Assembly (NCBI GenBank): GCA_023475105.1
Contig: JAMCWJ010000012.1
Location: 1-64,000, forward strand
DNA length: 64,000 nucleotides
Reading direction: 5' to 3'
Origin: Nitrospirota bacterium
Lineage (GTDB): Bacteria; Nitrospirota; Thermodesulfovibrionia; Thermodesulfovibrionales; UBA9159
The notes under the pieces were generated by a model. That model had not been told where the DNA came from and ran no database searches. It was given only the letters and a program-made list of their open reading frames with translations. A program made the position numbers and the translations under genes. Positions 35,268 through 43,863 of the stretch are shown one piece after another (positions within the stretch are counted from its first letter, which is position 1; each line of letters opens with the position of its first letter).

Positions 35268-36027
35268 TTACTCATCGTCTACGGAAGCTGCCGCTTGCAG
35301 GTCTCGCTCGTCACGCTCATGAAGCAGTCCCGGCTCCGTGCACTTCTTCGCCTTCATCAAGAGCCTCCCCACCACAATAACGCTCACAGCACATAACCCT
35401 TCAACCGCATATTCCACGTAGTGCCCGGGATGGAATGTCTTCACCATGAACGGATCGGTTATCATCATCTCATGCAACTTTGCCCAGGACGGCAGCACCG
35501 ATATAAATGATTACAGGATATTTATCCATGAGCATTGACAGCAGGGTGCTCGTGCCGACCACCAGTGGTATACTTGAGCCGAGACCGAAAAGGAGAAGGA
35601 ACATATTCCCCTTTGATGCGCCCGCCACGGCAAGGACATTATCAATGCTCATCACCAGGTCGGCGATGCAGATGACCTTGACAGCCTGGACAATGTTCGA
35701 TGCTTCGTGAACCTTGTCCTCCGATGCGCCTTCGGTAAAGAGTTTCACCGCAATCCATGCGATGAGTGCCCCGCCCAGGATCTTGAGATAGGGAATCAGG
35801 AGGAGTTTCGCAGCAAAAAAAGTCAGGACCACCCTCAGGACTACTGCCGCCCCCGAACCGAGGATGATACCCCATTTCCTCTGCTTCCTTTCAAGAGACC
35901 TGACAGCGAGGGCGATAACCACCGCATTGTCTCCCGAGAGGATCAGGTTTATGAGAATAATGCTCATCAGCGCGGAAAAAAAAGGCAAATCAAAACTAAT
36001 GTACCCAAACCATCCCAGATCCCACAT
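35268..36027 (-). pseudogene. TerC family membrane protein, frameshifted
   Basis: TerC/YjbE-type integral membrane protein, implicated in metal (Mn2+) export or tellurite resistance. The first frame (36027 to 35470) gives 185 residues with LINLILSGDNAVVIALAVRS and IADLVMSIDNVLAVAGASKG, the two acidic TerC motifs, and runs into a stop right after VLGKVA. The next frame (to 35268) continues in family style with EMMITDPFMVKTFHPGHY and a last hydrophobic helix. Adding GG between GCA and TGAG at about 35471 would restore KVAGEMMITDP, so two bases seem lost. It may be a real inactivation or a sequencing error. The start has GGAGGT and the palindromic promoter lies upstream. Confidence 0.75.
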
Positions 36028-36164
36028 ACATTACCTCCAGACATCTCGTCTGATAGTACAAGTGCGCCATTTCAGAATAGAGGAATGCAGCCCGGAAGAG
36101 ATAAGTCGGGAAGAGAAGTCTTAACCTCTGAATTTCATTCTCTTTCCCTTCTCTTATTGACAAA

Positions 36165-36205
36165 GCTATCAGATAGTCCAAGGGAATACCGTCACACAGG
36201 TGACA
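36165..36205 (-). promoter_or_regulatory. Palindrome-containing promoter element of terC
   Basis: On the minus strand TGTCACCTGTGTGACG (36205-36190) is followed by TTCCCTTGGAC and TATCTGATAGC (36175-36165). It matches the element ahead of uspA in order, spacing and most bases, which suggests a shared regulator. Confidence 0.5.
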
Positions 36206-36389
36206 AAATCGAATTTATGAGAGAATGAGAGATGCAGCAAACCCTTTGAACCCGGCAGACGGAAGTCCCAGTGTTTCATAAAATGGACTCACAGCCGGCC
36301 GTGCAAAAAGAACTATCTGTCAGGAAAGGAAATTCTGAGAACAAGGAAGCGACCCGGAATCTTCAGGCTGAGGGATAGAAGACACAGAT

Positions 36390-36419
36390 AAAAAGGCCCT
36401 CTCCGCCGGAGAGGGGGCC
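36390..36419 (-). terminator. Terminator behind dapA
   Basis: A GC-rich hairpin GGCCCTCTCC...GGAGAGGGGGCC is followed on the minus strand by TTTTTATC. A diverged repeat element (36430-36546) lies between the dapA stop and this hairpin. Confidence 0.7.
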
Positions 36420-36429
36420 GTCATTGCAC

Positions 36430-36546
36430 TTACTAAGGGGAACATAAGTAGGATACCTTTGAATGTCACTCCGGCTTGACCGGAGTCTCTCTTAAGAAGG
36501 ATTCCCGACAAGCGGGAATGACATCCTACTAACGAACGTATTAGTA
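36430..36546. repeat. Diverged MITE-like repeat, copy D
   Basis: Starts TTACTAAGGGGAAC and ends near GTATTAGTA, with an inner pair TAGGAT/ATCCTA and a shortened core GTCACTCCGGCTTGACCGG...GCGGGAATGAC (36465-36522). It is about 117 bp, shorter than the full copies, and lies directly behind dapA. Confidence 0.6.
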
Positions 36547-36558
36547 TATGTCCGGTTT

Positions 36559-37434
36559 CTATCTGATCAAACCGAAACCCTTCATCGTCTTTTTCAGCTT
36601 TTCTTTGTTCGCGTCCGACATCTCGCAAAGGGGAAGCCTGAACTCCTCCCTGATCTTTCCCATAAGCGCAAGGGCTGTTTTCGCAGGGATCGGGTTCGTC
36701 TCGATGAACATTGCCTGGTTCAGGGGTTCCAGTTTGTAATGCAGCGCCCTCGACTCTTCGTACTTCCCTTCGTTCCAGAGCCTGCACATGTCCGATACCT
36801 CGCGGGGCGCGATATTCGCCGTGACCGAAATAACGCCCTTCCCTCCGAGCGCAAGCAGAGGCAGCGTGGTGAAGTCATCACCGGAGATAACGGTTATCCT
36901 GTCGCCGCACAAACGTATGACTTCGCTCACCTGCTTCATATCGCCCGTCGCCTCCTTGATAGCGACGATATTCTCTATCTCGGCAAGTCTCGCTACAGTG
37001 GGGGGGAGGATATTCACCGCCGTCCTTCCCGGAACGTTATAAAGGACCAGGGGCATTTTCACCGCCTCGGCGACCGCCTTATAGTGCCGGTAGAGACCCT
37101 CCTGAGTGGGTTTGTTATAGTAAGGAGCGACGAGGAGCGCGCCGTCCGCCCCCAGCTTCTTCGCCTTTTTCGTCATCATGATCGTCTCGTCCGTCGAATT
37201 CGCCCCTGTCCCGGCAATGACCGGAATCCTCTTGTCCGCCGTCCTGATCACCAGCTCGATGACCCTGTAGTGTTCGTCATACTCGAGGGTCGCCGATTCT
37301 CCCGTAGTCCCGCAGGGGACAACGGCATCCGTGCCGGAGGCGATGTGCCATTCCACAAGGTTCTCCAGTGCCTTCTCATCCACTTTTCCGCCCTTAAAAG
37401 GCGTGACAATTGCAACGATAGAGCCACTAAACAT
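36559..37434 (-). CDS. dapA: 4-hydroxy-tetrahydrodipicolinate synthase
   Basis: Condenses pyruvate with aspartate semialdehyde in lysine/diaminopimelate synthesis. The 291 residues include the CGTTGESATL phosphate/substrate loop, the Tyr motif in PYYNKPTQEGLYRHY, YNVPGRTAVN, and the Schiff-base Lys in VAIKEATGD (about residue 161). The start at 37434 (MFSGSIVAIVTPF) follows AAGGAGGAG; the frame extends 29 codons upstream without family similarity. It is the last gene of lysA-dapF-dapA. Confidence 0.95.
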   Translation of the reverse strand: MFSGSIVAIVTPFKGGKVDEKALENLVEWHIASGTDAVVPCGTTGESATLEYDEHYRVIELVIRTADKRIPVIAGTGANSTDETIMMTKKAKKLGADGALLVAPYYNKPTQEGLYRHYKAVAEAVKMPLVLYNVPGRTAVNILPPTVARLAEIENIVAIKEATGDMKQVSEVIRLCGDRITVISGDDFTTLPLLALGGKGVISVTANIAPREVSDMCRLWNEGKYEESRALHYKLEPLNQAMFIETNPIPAKTALALMGKIREEFRLPLCEMSDANKEKLKKTMKGFGLIR

Positions 37435-37517
37435 GTACTCCTCCTTCCGGGAATTCGACTCCCTGCGTGCTCTGCCGCTCTCAGACGGACTCTTTCGCGA
37501 CCCGTACCCGTCAGTAT

Positions 37518-38402
37518 TCACAACGCTGTTTCTCCGTCAAACACCTCCACGGCAGGACCTGTCATATAGACGTGGTTGTCTCCCGCCCACTCGATGCTCA
37601 GATCCCCGCCGCTCAGGTGCACCGTCGTCTTCGTTCCGGTGAGTCCCTTCAGATGCGCCGCGACGGCGGAAGCCGAGGCCCCGGTCCCGCAGGCCATCGT
37701 CTCTCCCGAGCCCCTTTCCCAGACCCGCATCCTTATCTCGGACGTGTTCAGGACTTCAACGAACTCCACATTCGTCCTCTTGGGAAAAAGGGGGTGGTTT
37801 TCGATCGCAGGCCCGTACTCTGCCACAGGGAACGCCTCTACGCCTTCGACGAAGATCACCGCATGGGGGTTTCCCATCGAGACGAAGGCCATCCTGAATT
37901 CCCTGTCCCCGATCCGCAGCGGATAATCGATAACCGCCTGCACATCTTTGGTCTCGCCTTTTGCGTTTCCTTTCCCCGAACTCTGAACCTTGAACGTGGA
38001 ACCCTGAACGATCTGTACGGGTATTTTCTCCGGATCGAAAATCGGCTCGCCCATGTCCACTCTCACAAGACCCCCGGCCTTCTCCGGCCTCACGATGCCT
38101 GCCAGGGTCTCGACCTCGATCACCCTCTTTTCCGAAAGTTTCCTGTCCCAGATATATTTCGCAACGCACCTGATCCCGTTTCCACACATCTCGACCTCGC
38201 TGCCGTCGGCGTTGAATATCCGCATTCTGAAATCGGCGAGATTCGAAGAGTATAGCAGCAGAAGCTGGTCGGCGCCGACGCCGAACCGCCTGCGGCAAAG
38301 TTTCCGGGCAAGCGCGGGGAGGTTTGGAAGCTCGACGTGTCGCGAGTCTACGAGAATGAAATCATTCCCCAGACCGTGCATTTTCGTGAATTTCAGTCTC
38401 AT
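37518..38402 (-). CDS. dapF: Diaminopimelate epimerase
   Basis: Interconverts LL- and meso-diaminopimelate using two catalytic cysteines. Both are present: EMCGNGIRC (C73) and ETMACGTGASASAVAA near residue 230. The 294 residues begin MRLKFTKMHGLGNDF; the frame is open for 84 more codons upstream, but those overlap lysA. Residues about 131-155 (STFKVQSSGKGNAKGE region) are extra compared with usual DapF and are coded by short GAACnnTGAAC-like repeats, an in-frame insertion that leaves the enzyme readable. lysA ends 20 bp upstream and dapA follows after 83 bp. Confidence 0.93.
   Translation of the reverse strand: MRLKFTKMHGLGNDFILVDSRHVELPNLPALARKLCRRRFGVGADQLLLLYSSNLADFRMRIFNADGSEVEMCGNGIRCVAKYIWDRKLSEKRVIEVETLAGIVRPEKAGGLVRVDMGEPIFDPEKIPVQIVQGSTFKVQSSGKGNAKGETKDVQAVIDYPLRIGDREFRMAFVSMGNPHAVIFVEGVEAFPVAEYGPAIENHPLFPKRTNVEFVEVLNTSEIRMRVWERGSGETMACGTGASASAVAAHLKGLTGTKTTVHLSGGDLSIEWAGDNHVYMTGPAVEVFDGETAL
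37976..38018. repeat. Short repetitive insertion inside dapF
   Basis: Clustered repeats of the type CTGAACCTTGAACGTGGAACC (quoted to 20: TGAACCTTGAACGTGGAACC) followed by CTGAACG lie within the dapF frame and code for GSTFKVQSSG, residues that have no place in the family. The insertion keeps the frame. Confidence 0.5.
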
Positions 38403-38422
38403 GAGAAGGACTCTTTTCCTCC

Positions 38423-39676
38423 TTACACAAACCGGGGAACGACCTCTCCCCGTATAAGGTCCCTGTATGTCTCTCTTGTGTTCACGAGGGCGAACCTCTT
38501 TCCCTTCACCATCACCTCGGCCGCGCGCGGCCTGCTGTTGTAATTCGAGCTCATCGTAAACCCGTAGGCGCCTGCCGACATCACCGCAAGATACTCTCCC
38601 TGTTTCACGCCGGACATCTCCCTTTCCTTCGCGAGAAAATCCCCCGACTCGCATATCGGGCCTACGATGTCGGCGAGGATACTCTTCCTCTTCTTCTTTT
38701 CAACCGGCTGGATACGATGATACGCGCCGTAGAATGAGGGCCTTATGAGATCGTTCATCCCCGCATCCACGATCACGAACTCCTTTTCCTCCCCGCGCTT
38801 CAGGTAGAGCACCTTTGTCACGAGTATGCCCGCGTTTCCGACAAGCGACCGGCCGGGCTCCATAATGAGCGTAAGCTGCCGGTCCTTCAGCATCGGGACA
38901 AGCCCCATTGCAAGGTCCCGCGGTACAGGGGGCTCTTCGTCCCTATAGGTAATTCCGAGACCGCCTCCGATGTCCAGATACCTGATCTGCACCCCATGCC
39001 TGCCGAGTTCGTCGACAAGGAGGAGCGTCTTCTTCAGCGCCTCAACAAAGGGAGAGACCTTCGTAATTTGCGAACCGATATGCTTGTGGATGCCGACGAC
39101 CTTCGTGTGTTCGAGACGCTCGGCAAGCCGGTAGTAGGCGAAGGCCTTCTCGATGGGGATGCCGAACTTATGTTTTTTCAGTCCCGTAGAAATATAGGGA
39201 TGCGTCCCGGGATCGATGTCCGGGTTCACCCTGAGGGAGACCGGAGCCTTGACCTTCATGAGGCCCGCGATCCTGTCTATCTCGACGAGTTCATTCTCAG
39301 ACTCCACGTTGAACATCAGTATCTTCGACCTCAGGGCATAGCGGATTTCCCTCTCCGTCTTCCCGACCCCGGCGTAGACGATCTTGTACGGCGGAATGCC
39401 CGCTTTCAGCGCCCTGAATATCTCCCCCCCCGACACGACATCTGCACCGCCGCCGTTTTTCGCAAACACCCTGAGTACGGAGACGTTGGAGTTTGCCTTG
39501 AGGGCAAAACAGATGATGCGGGGAATGCCGTCATAGGCGTCGTCATAGGCCTTGAAATGCCTCAGGAGCGTGCCGTAGCTGTAAATATAAAGCGGCGTTC
39601 CGCATGCCTCTGCGATCGCTTTTACCGGAACGTCCTCAGCATATAACACGCCTTTTCTGTAGTTGAAAAAGTGCAT
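38423..39676 (-). CDS. lysA: Diaminopimelate decarboxylase
   Basis: PLP enzyme that decarboxylates meso-diaminopimelate to lysine. The 417 residues show the Lys that binds PLP in ICFALKANSNVSVLRVF (about residue 59), the HKHIGSQI motif, the glycine loop YLDIGGGLGI, EPGRSLVGNAG, and the substrate-binding VGPICESGDF. First gene of the minus-strand lysine operon; an AT-rich divergent promoter region separates it from the aconitase gene. Length and motifs are typical. Confidence 0.96.
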   Translation of the reverse strand: MHFFNYRKGVLYAEDVPVKAIAEACGTPLYIYSYGTLLRHFKAYDDAYDGIPRIICFALKANSNVSVLRVFAKNGGGADVVSGGEIFRALKAGIPPYKIVYAGVGKTEREIRYALRSKILMFNVESENELVEIDRIAGLMKVKAPVSLRVNPDIDPGTHPYISTGLKKHKFGIPIEKAFAYYRLAERLEHTKVVGIHKHIGSQITKVSPFVEALKKTLLLVDELGRHGVQIRYLDIGGGLGITYRDEEPPVPRDLAMGLVPMLKDRQLTLIMEPGRSLVGNAGILVTKVLYLKRGEEKEFVIVDAGMNDLIRPSFYGAYHRIQPVEKKKRKSILADIVGPICESGDFLAKEREMSGVKQGEYLAVMSAGAYGFTMSSNYNSRPRAAEVMVKGKRFALVNTRETYRDLIRGEVVPRFV

Positions 39677-39717
39677 GCCCTTCTCCCGGACCGAAAATTC
39701 TTTTCTCTTCGGAAAAT

Positions 39718-39731
39718 AGTATTATATAATA
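39718..39731. promoter_or_regulatory. Divergent promoter region lysA/aconitase
   Basis: AGTATTATATAATA holds a TATAAT hexamer readable on both strands in the gap between the divergent genes. The -35 boxes are poor (TTTCTC on the plus strand), so this is tentative. Confidence 0.35.
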
Positions 39732-39789
39732 AAAAACTGGTCATGGACAACAGCGGCCGACCTGCATGTCGAATAGAAGAAGCGAGGTA

Positions 39790-41748
39790 ATGGTGGGAAA
39801 GAATATCGTTGAGAAGATACTGGAGGCACATACAGTGTACGGAGACCTGGAGGCGGGAAGCGCGCTCGGGCTGAAGGTCGACCAGGTGTATACACAGGAC
39901 GCGACCGGAACGATGGCGTGGCTCCAGTTCGAGGCTATCGGCATAGACAGGGTAAGGGTCCCCCTTGCCGTCTCCTACGTCGATCATAATATGGTCCAGT
40001 CGAACTTCATGAACGCCGACGATCACGAGTTCCTCCGGACCGCGGCTGCGAAATTCGGCGCGCACTTTTCGAGGCCGGGCAACGGCATCTGCCATCAGGT
40101 GCACCTTGAACAATTCGCAGCGCCGGGCAAAATCGCGCTCGGCACGGACAGCCACACGCCGACGGGAGGAGGCGTCGGCATGCTCGCCATCGGTGTCGGA
40201 GGGCTCGACGCCGCCACGGTTATGGCCGGTTCTCCGTTCGAGATTACGATGCCCCGGGTCATAAAGATACACCTCAGGGGGAAACTCCGGAGACCCTGGG
40301 TGACCGCCATGGACGTGATACTCGAAATACTGAGACGGCTGACGGTGAAAGGCGGCGTCGGGAAGATCATGGAGTACGGCGGCCCGGGAGTGAAAGACCT
40401 TGCCGTCACCGAGCGCGCAACGATCACGAACATGGGAGCGGAACTCGGCGCGACAACCTCGGTCTTCCCGAGCGACAAAAGGACGCTCTTTTTTCTCTCG
40501 GCGGCCGGAAGGTCCTCAGACTGGCAGGACCTTTCGGCGGATGCGGGGGCGCGCTACGCGGACAGGATCGACATCGACCTCGGCTCGATAGAACCGCTGA
40601 TTGCGCAGCCCCACAGCCCGGACAGGGTAGTTCCGATCGCAAGCCTTTCGGGTACGAGGGTCGATCAGGTCTGCATCGGAAGCTGTACGAATTCCTCATA
40701 TCAGACGATGAAGGCGGTGGCCTCGGTGCTAAAAGGAAAGACCGTTGCGGAGGGGGTCAACCTTCTCGTAAATCCCGGCTCCAAGCAGGTATATGAGATG
40801 ATGGCACGGGAAGGCCTGGCTGCCGATATGATCGCCGCCGGGGCGAGGATGCTCGAAGCCTCCTGCGGGCCCTGCATCGGCATGGGAGGCGCTCCGGGGT
40901 CTGGCCAGGTATCGGTCCGTTCCTATAACAGGAATTTCGAGGGGAGGAGCGGCACGAAAGACGCGCATGTCTATCTCGCAAGCCCAGTGTCCTGTGCGGT
41001 ATTTGCACTGCGGGGGGAGATTGCGGACCCCCGGGAATCCGGCGTCGCTATGAAGGCCGTCAGGGAGCCGCACGCATATCTGATCAACAGGAGTTTTCTC
41101 ATCCCTCCCAAAGCGGCCAAGACGGGTGGTTCGGGCGTGAAGATCGTGAAGGGACCGAACATCAGAGAAGTCCCGGTGAAAGAGCCGCTGAGGGATACGA
41201 TCGAGGCGAAGGTCCTGCTGAAACTCGGCGACAACATAACGACCGACGACATTATGCCCGCCGGCTCTCAGGTCCTCCCTTACAGGTCCAACATCCCTGC
41301 CATCTCGCAGTTCGTATTCAGGAATATCGACGAGTCGTTCAGCAGTCGCGCGAACGAGGCGAAGGGGAAAGGCGGCGGGATCGTCGTGGGGGGAGAGAAC
41401 TACGGTCAGGGCTCCTCAAGGGAGCATGCCGCCATGGCGCCGATGTATCTCGGCCTCCAGGCGGTCCTCGCAAAGTCTTTTGCGAGGATCCACCGGTCGA
41501 ACCTCATAAATTTCGGCATCCTGCCCCTTATTCTCAGCCCGGAGGATTACGGGAAGATCGAAAAGGGGGACAGGCTCGTGATCAGGGAGGTCGTGAACTC
41601 ACTTTTTGCGGGAAAGGGTTTCACCATCGAAAACCTCACCAAGGGGTACGCCTTCGGGGCAACGTCCAACCTCAATGAGAGGGAGAAGAACCTGATTATG
41701 AGGGGCGGTCTCCTGCCCTACACAAAAGAGCAGGCAGGGCGGGGATAA
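39790..41748 (+). CDS. acn: Aconitate hydratase (Aquifex type)
   Basis: Citrate-isocitrate isomerase of about 652 residues, shorter than AcnA/AcnB and like the two-domain-set aconitase of Aquifex and other anaerobes. Cluster ligands appear in CIGSCTNSSY and EASCGPCIGMGG; DSHTPTGGGVGMLAIGVGG and GENYGQGSSREHAAM are the substrate and swivel-domain motifs; GDNITTDDIMPAG opens the C-terminal domain. I prefer the ATG at 39790 (MVGKNIVEKILEAH), where family similarity begins and GAGG is near; an ATG at 39766 has no ribosome-binding site. It stands alone, with a repeat element starting right after its stop. Confidence 0.93.
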   Translation: MVGKNIVEKILEAHTVYGDLEAGSALGLKVDQVYTQDATGTMAWLQFEAIGIDRVRVPLAVSYVDHNMVQSNFMNADDHEFLRTAAAKFGAHFSRPGNGICHQVHLEQFAAPGKIALGTDSHTPTGGGVGMLAIGVGGLDAATVMAGSPFEITMPRVIKIHLRGKLRRPWVTAMDVILEILRRLTVKGGVGKIMEYGGPGVKDLAVTERATITNMGAELGATTSVFPSDKRTLFFLSAAGRSSDWQDLSADAGARYADRIDIDLGSIEPLIAQPHSPDRVVPIASLSGTRVDQVCIGSCTNSSYQTMKAVASVLKGKTVAEGVNLLVNPGSKQVYEMMAREGLAADMIAAGARMLEASCGPCIGMGGAPGSGQVSVRSYNRNFEGRSGTKDAHVYLASPVSCAVFALRGEIADPRESGVAMKAVREPHAYLINRSFLIPPKAAKTGGSGVKIVKGPNIREVPVKEPLRDTIEAKVLLKLGDNITTDDIMPAGSQVLPYRSNIPAISQFVFRNIDESFSSRANEAKGKGGGIVVGGENYGQGSSREHAAMAPMYLGLQAVLAKSFARIHRSNLINFGILPLILSPEDYGKIEKGDRLVIREVVNSLFAGKGFTIENLTKGYAFGATSNLNEREKNLIMRGGLLPYTKEQAGRG

Positions 41749-41911
41749 CATAACAATGAGATCGAAAGTAAGAGACATGGCTGCGTATCGTGTCAATCCG
41801 GCTTGTCCGGTCCCGCCTCGGCGGGATCTCTTCGTTTTCAGAGAGATTCCGGACGCGCTCCGCTTGCGGGAATGACAAATAGTGCTCGTATACATATGAA
41901 CTCCTTAGTAA
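41749..41911 (+). repeat. MITE-like dispersed repeat, copy C
   Basis: Begins directly behind the aconitase stop (ATAACAATGAGATCG, a decayed left end) and finishes with GAACTCCTTAGTAA. The core GGCTTGTCCGGTCCCGCCTC...GCGGGAATGAC matches copy B closely. About 163 bp. Confidence 0.75.
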
Positions 41912-42177
41912 TAGCCATGGCATTGGGCGGGCATACTCAAGATCCTTCTAATCGACATGACAATTATATGGGTAGTGTTTACTCCTGTACGATGGCTCTT
42001 TTTCTCGGGCTCTTCAGAAGGGTCTTTCTTCCAAGGTGTCGTACAAGGATTTTTCGCCTGCCTGCCCAATGTGCTACCCTTGGTTCAAGAGATATGGTAG
42101 CGGCAAACTTTAGTTTGCGCTCTGGTGAACAGTCGGCGGCCTCGCGAATTCTATGATTGCCGGTTTTTGGGGAGCCT
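41912..42177. other. Intergenic stretch without recognisable gene
   Basis: No reading frame here looks like a protein. The only structure seen is the small palindrome GCAAACTTTAGTTTGC near 42101-42116, without a T-run on either side. Confidence 0.4.
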
Positions 42178-42591
42178 ATGCCGGGTCTTAGAGGACATCA
42201 TCTCATATGCCTCCATTTCTTCCACGGCGAGGGATATAATGAGGAGTTTGTCCAGAACCTCAGAGAAGTCCTCCGGAGCGCGGAGAACGGTGAGACGGAG
42301 GTCCGCAGGGGCGGAGACGACGTCTGCAGGAAGTGCCCCTATCTCGACCGCGCCGGATGCCGGTACAGCGATACTGCAGAAGAGGGCATCGCGGAAATGG
42401 ACAGAAAGGCGCTCGCCCTGCTTCGTCTTTCTCACGGCGCAAAGGTGAAATGGAATGAGACGAAACACAGACTGCCCGACATTTTCCGGACGTGGTACGA
42501 CACTTACTGCATCGCCTGCTCATGGAGGCGGGCATGCGAGAAAGACGACGGGTTCCGCCGGCTGACGGAATCCTGCCGGAAGACCTTATGA
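42178..42591 (+). CDS. DUF1284 cysteine-rich protein
   Basis: A 137-residue protein of the DUF1284 family, of unknown function and probably iron-sulfur or zinc binding. It opens with LRGHHLICLHFFHGEGYNEE, typical of the family, and has cysteines in VCRKCPYLDRAGC and TYCIACSWRRAC. The ATG at 42178 is preceded by GGGGAG; the frame upstream has only a TTG. Its stop overlaps the start of the GroES-like gene as ATGA, so the two are probably translated together. Confidence 0.75.
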   Translation: MPGLRGHHLICLHFFHGEGYNEEFVQNLREVLRSAENGETEVRRGGDDVCRKCPYLDRAGCRYSDTAEEGIAEMDRKALALLRLSHGAKVKWNETKHRLPDIFRTWYDTYCIACSWRRACEKDDGFRRLTESCRKTL

Positions 42592-42965
42592 AGGCGAAAA
42601 AACAGCTCGTCGTCGTCGGCGACAGGGTCCTCGTCGACCCTGATGAGAGAATGGACAAGACGAGTTCAGGGCTTTACCTTCCCCCGACGGTAAAGGAAAA
42701 AGAGAAGGTGATGGGAGGCCATATCGTGAAGGCCGGCCCGGGATATCCGGTACATGATCCCAATCTGGTCATGGAAGAGCCCTGGTTCTCGAACAAACGC
42801 ATGAACCTGAAGTACATTCCCCTTCAGGCCGCTGAGGGGGATTACGCGATCTTCCTGAAAGAAGCCGCGGTCGAAATCGAATTCGAAGGAAAAAAATATC
42901 TGATCGTGCCGCATTCGGCGATTCTTGCGGTCGTCCGTACGGAAATTTCAGAGGGTGACGCGTGA
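42588..42965 (+). CDS. GroES-like co-chaperonin (Cpn10 family), orphan
   Basis: A 125-residue Cpn10-fold protein. N-terminus VVVGDRVLVDPDERMDKTSSG and the C-terminal region GKKYLIVPHSAILAVV match the beta-barrel of GroES, and VKAGPGYPV stands where GroES has its dome region. It is about 25-30 residues longer than GroES, with an insertion (WFSNKRMNLKYIPLQAAEGD) where the barrel continues. No groEL is nearby. It overlaps the DUF1284 gene by ATGA and is followed 3 nt later by a STAS/ATPase gene. It may cap a distant GroEL or have another role. Confidence 0.75.
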   Translation: MKAKKQLVVVGDRVLVDPDERMDKTSSGLYLPPTVKEKEKVMGGHIVKAGPGYPVHDPNLVMEEPWFSNKRMNLKYIPLQAAEGDYAIFLKEAAVEIEFEGKKYLIVPHSAILAVVRTEISEGDA

Positions 42966-42968
42966 TTC

Positions 42969-43811
42969 ATGCTCCAAGCGACGGAAGAGACCTTCGAGCG
43001 TTTTTTGCAGTGCTTCGGCATTTCCCGGATGATAGACCTGGGGGAAATTTCCTTTATCGATCCCTGCGGAATGGTCGGGCTCCTCGAGATCGGAGAGGTC
43101 CTTAAACAGCCGGGCGCCGGGAGAACCCTTGTCCTTCCCCGCTCGGAAGAAGTCCTCAAGTATCTCGAACGAATGGATTTCCTTCGCCTTGCCCCCCGCT
43201 ATTTCACTCTCGATCCCCCGAACCCGCATCTGCCTGCAAAGTATCTGAGAAAGTCCTACTCCGACGTTCTCCTCGAAATCACCCCCATCGAAAAATCCGA
43301 CGATATCCACTTTATTGCCGCAAAGGTGAAGGAACGGGCGCAGGCGATCCTTGCGCGCCATCTCGGTTACGGAGAAAAAGCGATCGACGGCTTTATTGTG
43401 GCCCTTTCGGAGGTATGCCAGAACATCGTCGAGCACAGCGGAGACAAGGGTTTCGTGGGAATACAGAAGTACCATTTCCAGAAGCTCAAGAAGAATGTCG
43501 TCAAGATCGCCGTCATGGACACCGGGATGGGGTTCAGGAATTCCCTCTCGCACAGGTTCCTCCTGAGAAACGACCTCCATGCAATAGAAAAAGCCTTGCT
43601 TCAGGGCGCGTCGCGTTTTACCGATGAAGGAAGAGGGCACGGACTCGCCGCGGTGAGAAAGTTCGTCACCCACTGGAAAGGGAGACTCTCGCTCCGGTCG
43701 GGGACCGCAAAGCTCTCGATCATTCCGAATTGGTCAAGAGGAAAGGAGAAGGAATTCGACCTCACGCCCTTCCCCGGCGCCCAGATTAACATCATGCTCC
43801 CGGAAGTGTGA
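42969..43811 (+). CDS. STAS-like and HATPase (anti-sigma-factor-type) protein
   Basis: A 280-residue protein. Residues about 1-90 resemble a STAS domain (ISFIDPCGMVGLLEIGEVL), and about 110-280 form a GHKL ATPase of the RsbW/SpoIIAB kind: N box ALSEVCQNIVEHSG, G1 box AVMDTGMGF, G2 box GRGHGLAAVRKFV. The domain pair suggests a partner-switching regulator, with ATPase/kinase and substrate-like domain in one chain. A second STAS-like protein is coded at 50063, on the far side of the defence island. No sigma factor is adjacent. Confidence 0.75.
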   Translation: MLQATEETFERFLQCFGISRMIDLGEISFIDPCGMVGLLEIGEVLKQPGAGRTLVLPRSEEVLKYLERMDFLRLAPRYFTLDPPNPHLPAKYLRKSYSDVLLEITPIEKSDDIHFIAAKVKERAQAILARHLGYGEKAIDGFIVALSEVCQNIVEHSGDKGFVGIQKYHFQKLKKNVVKIAVMDTGMGFRNSLSHRFLLRNDLHAIEKALLQGASRFTDEGRGHGLAAVRKFVTHWKGRLSLRSGTAKLSIIPNWSRGKEKEFDLTPFPGAQINIMLPEV

Positions 43812-43863
43812 ATACATCGTCATCCTGAACTCGATTCAGGATCCATCTACTCAAAAATATTTC

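Noticed and set aside
35048-35275. 75-codon frame on the minus strand
   Set aside because: No ribosome-binding site, odd composition, and it covers the uspA promoter element.
36028-36300. yybP-ykoY (manganese) riboswitch ahead of terC
   Set aside because: I looked for the conserved paired loops and did not see them; the conserved block shared with uspA is a palindrome and promoter.
43831-43851. Terminator behind the STAS/ATPase gene
   Set aside because: The TCCTGAA/TTCAGGA hairpin lacks a following T-run; it is kept only as a note.
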